5,350 nt of DNA from an uncultured Clostridia bacterium (lineage in GTDB: Bacteria > Bacillota > Clostridia > Christensenellales > UBA1242): the NCBI GenBank assembly GCA_947631485.1, contig CANRLJ010000057.1:1-5350 (forward strand), in the 5' to 3' direction. The position numbers were made by a program, and so were the translations under genes. Under the pieces are notes generated by a model. The model saw only the letters and a program-made list of their open reading frames with translations. It had not been told where the DNA came from and ran no database searches. Of the stretch, positions 1-5,350 are shown piece after piece (the first letter of the stretch is position 1; each line of letters begins with the position of its first letter).

Positions 1-20
1 CTTGGAATTAGGAGATTTTT

Positions 21-2738
21 ATGGGACTTTTTGGAAACGAAAACAAATCGCAAGTAAGAAAATTGAAAAAAATTGCTGACAAGGTTGTGGCTCTTGAAAA
101 AAAATACAGGTCTTATTCCGACCAACAACTCCGTGATTGCACGGAACAGTTCAAAGGCAGATTGAAAGATGGAGAAACCCTAAACGACCTTCTTCCTGAG
201 GCATTTGCCGTTGTCAGAGAGGCGGCAGACAGAGTTTTGAAGATGCGTCACTTTTATGTTCAGATTTTGGGCGGAATTGCAATCCATCAAGGGCGTATTG
301 CCGAAATGGCAACCGGTGAAGGAAAAACTTTTGTTGCAACTCTTCCTGCATACCTAAATGCTCTGACAGGTCAGGGCGTGCATGTTGTGACAGTAAACGA
401 ATATTTGGCAAAGCGTGACGCCGAGTGGATGGGCAAAGTTTACAAATTTTTGGGGCTGAGTGTTGGGGTTGTTGTTTCAAACATGGACGAAAAGGCAAAG
501 AGGCAGGCATACAACAGCGACATCACATATTGCACAAACAACGAACTTGGCTTTGACTATCTTCGTGACAACATGGCAATCACAAAAGAGCAGCGCGTTC
601 AAAGGGTGCTAAACTTTGCCATCGTGGACGAAGTGGACAGCATTTTGATTGATGAAGCAAGAACGCCACTCATCATTTCAGGCAGGGGCATGAAGTCAAG
701 CGACAACTACATCAAGGCTCAAAAATTTGCCAAAACCCTCAAAAAAGACGATTGGGAGATGGACGAAAAGACAAAGGCGCTAAACTTGACAGACAGCGGC
801 GTTGCAAAGGCAGAAAGATATTATGGCACTGACAACCTGTCGGATGTTGACAACATCGAACTGAACCATTATATAAACAACGCACTTAAAGCAAACTTTG
901 TCATGTTTAAAAATGAAAACTACATCGTCAAAGACGGCGAAGTGATTATTGTCGATGAGTTCACCGGGCGTCTGATGCCAGGAAGAAGATATAATGACGG
1001 CCTGCATCAAGCAATCGAGGCAAAGGAAGGGGTTGACATCAAGGACGAAAACAAAACTCTTGCAACAATCACCTTTCAAAACTTTTTCCGCCTCTACAAA
1101 AAACTGTCCGGCATGACCGGAACTGCAAAGACAGAGGAAGGGGAGTTTAGGGCAATCTACAAATTGGATGTTGTGACAATTCCAACAAACAAGCCAAACA
1201 TCCGACAAGACGAGCCAGACATCGTCTTCACCACTGAGGCTGGAAAGATTAAGGCAATCGTCGAGGAGGTCAAACGCAGGCATGAAACAGGTCAACCAAT
1301 TCTGATAGGCACAATCACAATCGACAAGAGTGAACTTTTGTCAAAAGCACTGAAGGAAAACAAGATTAAACACACCGTCTTAAACGCCAAAAATCACGAA
1401 CAAGAAAGTCAAATTGTTGCACAGGCGGGCAGAAAGGGTGCTGTGACCATAGCAACAAACATGGCTGGTCGTGGAACTGATATTTTGCTTGGCGGAAACC
1501 CTGAATTTATGGCAAAAAAACAGATGAAAGACGAAAACTTCACCGATGAGCAAATTTCATACGCCACAGCGTTTAATTCTTTGGACGACCCAGAACTCAA
1601 CAAAGCAAGAGAGAGATACAACGAACTCTACACACAATTCAAAGAGGTCACCGACCAAGAAAAAGAGGTGGTCAGGGCAGTTGGAGGACTTCACATTGTC
1701 GGAACTGAAAGACACGAAAGCAGAAGAATTGACAACCAACTTCGAGGCCGTGCTTCTCGTCAGGGCGACCCGGGTTCAAGTGTGTTTTTCCTTTCGCTTG
1801 AGGACGATTTGATACGCCGTTTTGGTGGCGATAGATTGAAAAATATTGCACAATTTTTCAGGTTGGAAGAGGACACTCCAATCCAACTTAAAATTTTGTC
1901 AAAACAAATTGAAAGTGCACAGAAAAAGATTGAACTTCAAAACTTCTCCATGCGTAAAACCGTGTTGCAATTTGACGATGTTATGAACGCACAAAGAGAG
2001 GTCATGTATAAAGAAAGAAACCGCGTGCTTGATGGGCTTGATGTGCATGAGCAAATCATGGGCATGTTTCCTGGGGTTATCAGCAAAGTCTGCGACAAAT
2101 GTGTTTCAGACGAAAAGCCATATTATGAGTGGGATTTTGCAAAGATAAATCAAGAGTTGGAACGCGGACTTTTGGAAAAAGACAAAAATGTCGTTGACGA
2201 AGAGTTTTGCGAGGGCTTTGACAGAGAGGATTTTGAAAATGCCATACTCACTCTTGTTCAGAAAAGATATCAAGACCGCATGGCTGAGGCGGCAAAATAT
2301 GGCATCGACTTTGAGAAAATCGAAAGATTTGTGCTGCTGAAAGTCGTTGACACAAATTGGATGAATCATATTGACGACATGCAGATTATGAAAAACGAAA
2401 TTTTTGCAAGAGGATTTGGAAATCAAGACCCTGTTCTTGCCTACAAGAAAGAGGGCTATGAGATGTTTGACAACATGATTGAAAAGATAAGAGAGGTGAC
2501 ATGCACAGTGCTGTTAAACACAAGCATAGAGGTCAGAAGACCCGAGCCAAAACCAGAGCCAAAATACACAGAGGCAAGGGTGTATAATCCAGCGCCACAA
2601 CAGACAAACGAAAGACCAGGAAAGCCTGAGGTTCAAAAGACAGTTGTAAACACCGAGAAAAAGATTGGAAGAAACGACCCATGTCCTTGCGGAAGCGGCA
2701 AAAAATACAAAAATTGCCACGGAAGAAACTCAGACTGA
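21..2738 (+). CDS. secA: Protein translocase subunit SecA (complete)
   Basis: ATPase motor that pushes unfolded preproteins through the SecYEG channel; works in the cytoplasm and at the inner face of the membrane. Visible motifs, in order: Walker A GEGKT (residues 99-103), LRDNM (181-185), Walker B region VDEVDSILIDEARTP (202-216), the preprotein-binding region (about 219-365), SGMTGTA (363-369), the second nucleotide-binding fold with IATNMAGRGTDI (477-488), and the arginine-finger motif QLRGRASRQGDPG (573-585). The helical scaffold and wing region follows, then a Pro/Lys-rich linker (about 838-880) and an intact C-terminal zinc-binding tail CPCGSGKKYKNCH (888-900). The length of 905 residues is normal for clostridial SecA. 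An insert at about 494-552 is of the usual clostridial kind. The start is fixed by AGGAG at 10-14, six bases before the ATG. No promoter is visible in the 20 bases upstream. It is followed by its own terminator, not by prfB, which often follows secA in Firmicutes. Identification is certain. Confidence 0.99.
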   Translation: MGLFGNENKSQVRKLKKIADKVVALEKKYRSYSDQQLRDCTEQFKGRLKDGETLNDLLPEAFAVVREAADRVLKMRHFYVQILGGIAIHQGRIAEMATGEGKTFVATLPAYLNALTGQGVHVVTVNEYLAKRDAEWMGKVYKFLGLSVGVVVSNMDEKAKRQAYNSDITYCTNNELGFDYLRDNMAITKEQRVQRVLNFAIVDEVDSILIDEARTPLIISGRGMKSSDNYIKAQKFAKTLKKDDWEMDEKTKALNLTDSGVAKAERYYGTDNLSDVDNIELNHYINNALKANFVMFKNENYIVKDGEVIIVDEFTGRLMPGRRYNDGLHQAIEAKEGVDIKDENKTLATITFQNFFRLYKKLSGMTGTAKTEEGEFRAIYKLDVVTIPTNKPNIRQDEPDIVFTTEAGKIKAIVEEVKRRHETGQPILIGTITIDKSELLSKALKENKIKHTVLNAKNHEQESQIVAQAGRKGAVTIATNMAGRGTDILLGGNPEFMAKKQMKDENFTDEQISYATAFNSLDDPELNKARERYNELYTQFKEVTDQEKEVVRAVGGLHIVGTERHESRRIDNQLRGRASRQGDPGSSVFFLSLEDDLIRRFGGDRLKNIAQFFRLEEDTPIQLKILSKQIESAQKKIELQNFSMRKTVLQFDDVMNAQREVMYKERNRVLDGLDVHEQIMGMFPGVISKVCDKCVSDEKPYYEWDFAKINQELERGLLEKDKNVVDEEFCEGFDREDFENAILTLVQKRYQDRMAEAAKYGIDFEKIERFVLLKVVDTNWMNHIDDMQIMKNEIFARGFGNQDPVLAYKKEGYEMFDNMIEKIREVTCTVLLNTSIEVRRPEPKPEPKYTEARVYNPAPQQTNERPGKPEVQKTVVNTEKKIGRNDPCPCGSGKKYKNCHGRNSD

Positions 2739-2751
2739 CAAAAAATTGCCT

Positions 2752-2780
2752 AAAAACACGCTTAAAAGGCGTGTTTTTTT
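2752..2780 (+). terminator. Intrinsic terminator of secA
   Basis: Thirteen bases after the secA stop, ACACGC pairs with GCGTGT (core 2757-2761 with 2769-2773) around a short TTAAAAG loop. The stem can be lengthened by A-U pairs between 2752-2756 and 2774-2778. A run of seven T follows (2774-2780). The A-tract on the 5' side would also allow some termination on the opposite strand, but no gene there needs it. Confidence 0.9.
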
Positions 2781-2783
2781 GTG

Positions 2784-2812
2784 TTGCAAAAGTCGGACAG
2801 GTGTGTTATAAT
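2784..2812 (+). promoter_or_regulatory. Sigma-A-type extended -10 promoter for the 2833/3112 gene pair
   Basis: The -35 box is TTGCAA (2784-2789, 4 of 6 to consensus), followed by a 17-base spacer and a perfect TATAAT (2807-2812). A TG at 2804-2805 gives an extended -10 (TGTTATAAT). Transcription should begin near 2819, leaving a leader of only about 14 bases, almost entirely ribosome binding site (GGAGG, 2821-2825). The -35 box starts four bases after the last T of the secA terminator, so the gene pair is insulated from secA. Confidence 0.8.
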
Positions 2813-2832
2813 AAAATTATGGAGGACTGCTG

Positions 2833-3112
2833 ATGAAAAAACTTAAAATCGTGAAAATAGATGATTTTGATGAATACACGCTTGAAGATGATGAAAAAAA
2901 TCAGCATTTTTTCTGTTTGGGCTTTTATGACATGCCAAAGCTTGGCATTGGCGACACCTTGTATCTTGATGAGGTTGAACAAAAATTCACCAAATTTTGT
3001 GCATTTTCTTTATTTTGCACCACTAAAACAAGATGAAGATGTCTCTGAGGGCGACATGGTTGGCGTCTGCACAAAGGACAAAAATTTTGTTGTTAAGAGG
3101 GTTTACGGCTGA
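2833..3112 (+). CDS. Small conserved-looking protein, frame interrupted by an apparent +1 shift
   Basis: The first reading frame has a good start (GGAGG at 2821-2825, seven bases before the ATG) and runs 67 codons to TGA at 3034-3036. The next frame is open from before 2861 to TGA at 3110-3112 and ends in FVVKRVYG. Joining them by skipping one T in the TTTT run at 2995-2998 gives a 92-residue protein: KIDDFDEYTLEDD near the N-terminus, FYDMPKLGIGDTLYLDE (31-47), then FLYFAPL and VVKRVYG at the end. From memory, this order (FYD, GD, a Y/F-rich segment, then KR-x-YG at the C-terminus) resembles a family of uncharacterised 90-105 residue proteins in clostridia; no function is known to me. The joined frame ends exactly at the next gene's start (TGATG), which argues that it was the original frame. 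The break could be a sequence error, a real mutation, or programmed frameshifting at UUU-U; the sequence does not decide. No signal peptide or membrane segment; mostly acidic N-terminal half. Confidence 0.65.
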
Positions 3113-4614
3113 TGGATGATTTAAAGTTTTTGAAAAGACACTATGGCGAAAAATTCTCACATTTGTGTAGAAGTTTGTTTCCCACAATCTTAGAGCAAAA
3201 GGGCTTGCTTGCAAAGATTATTTCCGACCATTTTGCGCCATCCAGAAGTCTGTATGACGACCTCTTGCCTTTGCAGGACAGTTTCAAGGATTATGTTTAT
3301 GGTTTTGTGGATGTTGAGCAGGAAAAACCTCGTGAAAGAGTGACAAAAACGCCGGAAGAGTTGATGGATGAGGCGGGCTATATTCTTTTTCCTGAGTGCA
3401 AAACCGAAGAGGATATTCAAAAATTCAGAAAGTATTGGAGAAAGGGCGAGGAACTTTGCACTTTCAGAGGGGGCAGGCTTGACAACTGCCGCGTTTGGTT
3501 TGCCGTCAAAAAGGACGCCGACCAAATTAAAAGAGAGGACTTTGACCAGCCAAGAAGACAGGACAGATATGGCACAAGTGTAATCAGCATACAGTTTTCT
3601 AGAAGAGGAGCAAACGATGTTTCAATCAAAAACCGCTACAATCACAGTGTAAACGACCCAGACGCAACTTTTGGCAACAATCTTGAAAACATCGCTGAGG
3701 GCTTGACGCAGGCATTTGCTCAAACCTATGGAATTGTGATGATTGATGCCAGAAGCCGCAGGTTTGAAATTCCTTTCTACCGACTTGGAGACGATGGAAA
3801 ATTTCATAAAGTAAACTATGAGGCATTAAATGTCTGCTATTGTGAAAACAATGTGGTGATTGACAACGGACATGTGATTGAATATGACAAGGCAAGATAT
3901 ATTCTTGCCGAAAAATATTTGATTGACGTACAAAAACACACAATCACCTGCTTGGGCATCAGTTCAAAACACGACGCCTTCACCGACAGTTTGGGTGAGA
4001 TTGAAAGCATATTCACAAAGACCGATGAAAAGGGAAACAGAGTTGTTGTTTTCACCCCTAAAACAGGCGAAAATGTGGAGGTGACACTGGGTGTTGCAAA
4101 TGACATTATTGCATACAGCAATCCAAATGTCGATGCCTTGGGCGACGGATTTTTGTTCCAAAACAGAAACATGAGAAGGTTTTCTGCTCCAAAATTGACA
4201 TACGCTGGTGGCGACTTTTTGTCCTCAAACATAACTTTGGAAGAACTTTATGCTCCAAAACTTGAACTTGTTGGCGAATACTTTTTATATTCAAATCAAA
4301 ACCTGAAAAAAGTGTCACTGCCAAGTTTGAAAAAGACAGGAATTTCCGCTTTGGGAACAAATGCTGGGCTTGAGGAGTTGTATGTGCCAGAATTGACCCG
4401 TGCGGAAAAAGAATTTCTGATGTGCAATGAAAATTTGAAGATTTTGTCGGCAGGAAAACTTTTGATGGTTTATGACGGCTTTTTGGAATATTGCCAAGGG
4501 TTGGAAAAGTTTTATGCACCAAAGTTATACAACTGCCCAGAACATTTGAAGTCGGCACTGACGCAGACGCCAATTTCGGAAAAATCCGACAAAGATGCTG
4601 GTGCAGGAAAATAA
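3112..4614 (+). CDS. Uncharacterised protein: N-terminal motif module plus six C-terminal leucine-rich repeats
   Basis: Five hundred residues with no signal peptide, membrane segment or cell-wall anchor, so probably cytoplasmic. Residues 1-75 are mostly helical in character. Residues 80-220 form a module with motifs that look strongly constrained: DEAGYILFPECKTEEDI (86-102), ELCTFRGGRLDNCRVWFAV (114-132), YGTSVISIQFSR (153-164) and SIKNRYNHSVNDPDATFGNN (171-190). I recall similar blocks in unnamed proteins of gut Firmicutes but know no function or domain name. Residues 221-340 are a mixed beta-rich region. Residues 347-478 are six repeats of exactly 22 residues with the pattern FLxxNxxLxxLyAPKLxxVGxx, similar to BspA-type LRRs, which usually serve protein binding. 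A Lys/Asp/Ser-rich tail ends the protein. The ATG overlaps the preceding stop (TGATG) and has only a weak AGAGG (3096-3100), eleven bases away, so translation is probably coupled to the upstream gene. The gene is certain; its role is unknown. Confidence 0.92.
   Translation: MDDLKFLKRHYGEKFSHLCRSLFPTILEQKGLLAKIISDHFAPSRSLYDDLLPLQDSFKDYVYGFVDVEQEKPRERVTKTPEELMDEAGYILFPECKTEEDIQKFRKYWRKGEELCTFRGGRLDNCRVWFAVKKDADQIKREDFDQPRRQDRYGTSVISIQFSRRGANDVSIKNRYNHSVNDPDATFGNNLENIAEGLTQAFAQTYGIVMIDARSRRFEIPFYRLGDDGKFHKVNYEALNVCYCENNVVIDNGHVIEYDKARYILAEKYLIDVQKHTITCLGISSKHDAFTDSLGEIESIFTKTDEKGNRVVVFTPKTGENVEVTLGVANDIIAYSNPNVDALGDGFLFQNRNMRRFSAPKLTYAGGDFLSSNITLEELYAPKLELVGEYFLYSNQNLKKVSLPSLKKTGISALGTNAGLEELYVPELTRAEKEFLMCNENLKILSAGKLLMVYDGFLEYCQGLEKFYAPKLYNCPEHLKSALTQTPISEKSDKDAGAGK
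4150..4545 (+). repeat. Six tandem 66-bp units coding 22-residue leucine-rich repeats
   Basis: The units begin at 4150, 4216, 4282, 4348, 4414 and 4480. Each encodes a repeat opening with FL (AL in the fourth) and carrying N or C at position 5, L or M at 8, and P (G in the fifth unit) at 14 followed by x-L. Examples are FLSSNITLEELYAPKL and FLEYCQGLEKFYAPKL. There is no length change between units. The DNA copies have diverged clearly, so this is an old protein repeat, not a recent duplication. A degenerate preceding unit may be present (residues 330-346, with SNPNVDALGDG). Confidence 0.88.
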
Positions 4615-4641
4615 AAAAACACGCAAAAATGCGTGTTTTTT
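4615..4641. terminator. Bidirectional intrinsic terminator between convergent genes
   Basis: CACGCA (4620-4625) pairs with TGCGTG (4630-4635) around an AAAA loop. A-tract 4614-4619 and T-tract 4636-4641 flank the stem. Read on the plus strand it ends the LRR gene, whose TAA lies directly before it. Read on the minus strand the A-tract becomes a U-tract and ends the convergent gene, whose stop codon is at 4654-4656. Confidence 0.9.
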
Positions 4642-4653
4642 GTTTGCAATTTT

Positions 4654-4947
4654 TTAGGTAAGGTCTCTTGCGTATGTTCTTGATGTAGAGAAAATTCCGT
4701 GTGGGGTGCATCTTCCACCTTTAAGAGCGTTTAAAGAGTTTCCTCCTATTTCTGCAATGTCGTCTTTTTTGATTTCTCTGTTTGCAGGGTGAATTTCTGT
4801 GCGAGTTACAGGAAACTTCACGGATGGGTCGGTGTAGGTTATTCTGGCTTTAGTTGTGTGGGTTGGTTTTGCAAGAATAAATCTTTTGTGTCCTTCTGAG
4901 AAAATTTCTGTTTTTGAAACTAAGTTTAATGGAATTATTGTCTTCAT
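4654..4947 (-). CDS. Orphan 97-residue basic protein, function unknown
   Basis: I do not recognise this protein. It is judged real because a strong ribosome binding site (AAAGGAG, then nine bases to the ATG at 4947-4945) and a near-perfect promoter lie upstream, and a terminator follows its TAA. It opens MKTIIPLNLVSKTEIF, is rich in Lys, Arg and Thr, and looks basic. It has one Cys (residue 80), a segment TYTDPSVKFPVTRTEIHPAN (37-56), and a Gly-rich stretch IGGNSLNALKGGRCTPHG (67-84). The N-terminus is too polar for a membrane segment or convincing signal peptide. Basic charge and small size would fit nucleic-acid or ribosome binding, but that is speculation. It is divergent from rpsF and convergent with the LRR gene. 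Confidence 0.75.
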   Translation of the reverse strand: MKTIIPLNLVSKTEIFSEGHKRFILAKPTHTTKARITYTDPSVKFPVTRTEIHPANREIKKDDIAEIGGNSLNALKGGRCTPHGIFSTSRTYARDLT

Positions 4948-4980
4948 ATCTTTCGTGCTCCTTTTATTTGTTACTTTGAG

Positions 4981-5009
4981 ATTTTAACACACCTTTGAAG
5001 CCTTGTCAA
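4981..5009 (-). promoter_or_regulatory. Sigma-A-type promoter for the minus-strand orphan gene
   Basis: On the minus strand a perfect TTGACA (5009-5004) is followed by a 17-base spacer and TAAAAT (4986-4981), with TG one base upstream of the -10 giving an extended -10 (TGTTAAAAT). The start site should be near 4974, leaving a leader of about 27 bases that contains the AAAGGAG ribosome binding site. Confidence 0.88.
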
Positions 5010-5030
5010 TACTCAATTTGCAAAATTTAC

Positions 5031-5059
5031 TTGACAAAAATATATATTTATGATAATAT
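5031..5059 (+). promoter_or_regulatory. Sigma-A-type promoter for rpsF
   Basis: A perfect TTGACA (5031-5036), a 17-base AT-rich spacer and TAATAT (5054-5059) with TG at 5051-5052 (extended -10, TGATAATAT). The start site should be near 5066, giving a leader of about 70 bases before the rpsF ATG. It is back to back with the minus-strand promoter; the two -35 boxes are 21 bases apart. Confidence 0.88.
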
Positions 5060-5064
5060 CAAGC

Positions 5065-5128
5065 ACAGCAGTAAATATTTTGCTGTCCTTGTTCTTTTTG
5101 AAGAAGAACCATAAGTCCAAAAGGAGGT
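5065..5128 (+). promoter_or_regulatory. Structured rpsF leader, possible autoregulatory site
   Basis: Three possible helices are visible: ACAGCA (5065-5070) with TGCTGT (5081-5086); GTTCTT (5091-5096) with AAGAAC (5104-5109); and TCCTT (5086-5090) with AAGGA (5121-5125), which covers part of the ribosome binding site AAGGAGGT (5121-5128). The last two form a hairpin above a closing stem with an unpaired 3' strand (5110-5120). Leaders of rpsF in many bacteria bind an S6:S18 complex to repress translation, and this layout is loosely compatible. However, the CCG I recall as characteristic of that motif is absent, so assignment to it is weak. Confidence 0.4.
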
Positions 5129-5135
5129 AAAGAAG

Positions 5136-5350
5136 ATGAATAAGTATGAACTCATGTTTATCATCGCTTCCGACACCACAGATGAGAAAAAGGAAGAACT
5201 CATCGAACGCTTCAAAAAATATGTTGAGGCTCACAAAGGTGTTGTCGAGGGCGTTGAAAAACTTGGCATGAAGAAACTTGCTTATCCTATCAATTTCAAA
5301 AACGAAGGCTTCTATGTTTTGATGAATATTCAGATGTTGCCTGCAGAAGT
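5136..5350 (+). CDS. rpsF: 30S ribosomal protein S6 (N-terminal 71 residues, cut by window end)
   Basis: S6 binds the central domain of 16S rRNA together with S18. The visible part begins MNKYELMFIIASDTTDE, continues through a charged helix (about 17-33) and holds the family signature LGMKKLAYPINFKNEGFYVL (43-62). Leu43 stands where many S6 proteins have Trp (WGxRxLAY). The start is set by AAGGAGGT at 5121-5128, seven bases before the ATG. About 25 more residues are expected beyond the window; in most bacteria rpsF is followed by ssb and rpsR. Confidence 0.97.
   Translation, partial: MNKYELMFIIASDTTDEKKEELIERFKKYVEAHKGVVEGVEKLGMKKLAYPINFKNEGFYVLMNIQMLPAE

Noticed and set aside
780..1295. Long open frame of 171 codons on the minus strand inside secA
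   Set aside because: It lies entirely antisense to a certain gene, has Cys/Phe/Val-rich composition typical of the reverse strand of Lys/Asp-rich coding DNA, and has no convincing ribosome binding site.
1546..1812. Plus-strand 88-codon open frame overlapping secA in another frame
   Set aside because: It lies wholly within secA coding sequence, has no ribosome binding site and shows low-quality Thr/Lys/Arg composition.
3034..3036. TGA read as tryptophan (Mycoplasma code) to explain the interrupted frame
   Set aside because: Reading through gives no sensible protein, and TGA ends secA directly before a terminator.
2833..3112. LexA/signal-peptidase-like ending (EGDMVGV...VVKRVYG) suggesting a small S24/S26 peptidase
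   Set aside because: The resemblance is limited to GD and KR positions; there is no serine nucleophile motif upstream, and 92 residues is too short for the catalytic fold.
4150..4545. Tandem 66-bp periodicity as a CRISPR array or satellite DNA
   Set aside because: The units are diverged at the DNA level, are in frame, and code for a clear leucine-rich repeat pattern; there are no identical direct repeats with unique spacers.
4106..4711. Minus-strand open frame of 201 codons opposite the LRR gene
   Set aside because: It is the antisense reflection of the 66-bp repeats, crosses the terminator hairpin and overlaps the better-supported orphan gene.

Overview
The window looks like a chromosomal housekeeping region of a low-GC, AT-rich Gram-positive-type bacterium, probably a clostridial or other gut Firmicutes lineage. 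This rests on a 905-residue SecA with the insertions usual in Clostridia, strong AGGAGG-type ribosome binding sites, sigma-A promoters of TTGACA/TATAAT type with 17-bp spacers, and U-tract hairpin terminators. TGA serves as a stop codon at the end of secA, so a Mycoplasma-type code is not supported. The species cannot be named from the sequence alone.

Layout: (1) 21-2738 (+), complete secA, the ATPase motor of the Sec export pathway, closed by an intrinsic terminator at 2752-2780. (2) 2784-4641 (+), a separate two-gene transcription unit with its own extended -10 promoter. Its first gene (2833-3112) encodes a small conserved-looking protein whose reading frame is interrupted by an apparent +1 frameshift near 2995-2998. 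The second gene (3112-4614) starts inside the stop codon of the first (TGATG). It encodes a 500-residue two-part protein: an N-terminal module of unknown function with several sharp motifs, then six exact-length 22-residue leucine-rich repeats related to the BspA type. (3) 4615-4641, a hairpin with an A-tract on one side and a T-tract on the other, able to end transcription from both directions. (4) 4654-4947 (-), a 97-residue basic orphan protein with a good ribosome binding site. (5) 4948-5135, a divergent promoter region with two near-consensus promoters back to back and a structured leader before rpsF. (6) 5136-5350 (+), the start of rpsF (ribosomal protein S6), cut by the window edge.

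secA and rpsF are core genes; the three genes between them are accessory and of unknown function. The best candidates for something undescribed are the translationally coupled pair (frame-interrupted small protein plus motif-module/LRR protein) and the orphan gene that shares a divergent promoter region with rpsF. There is no sign of a mobile element, CRISPR array, tRNA or rRNA.
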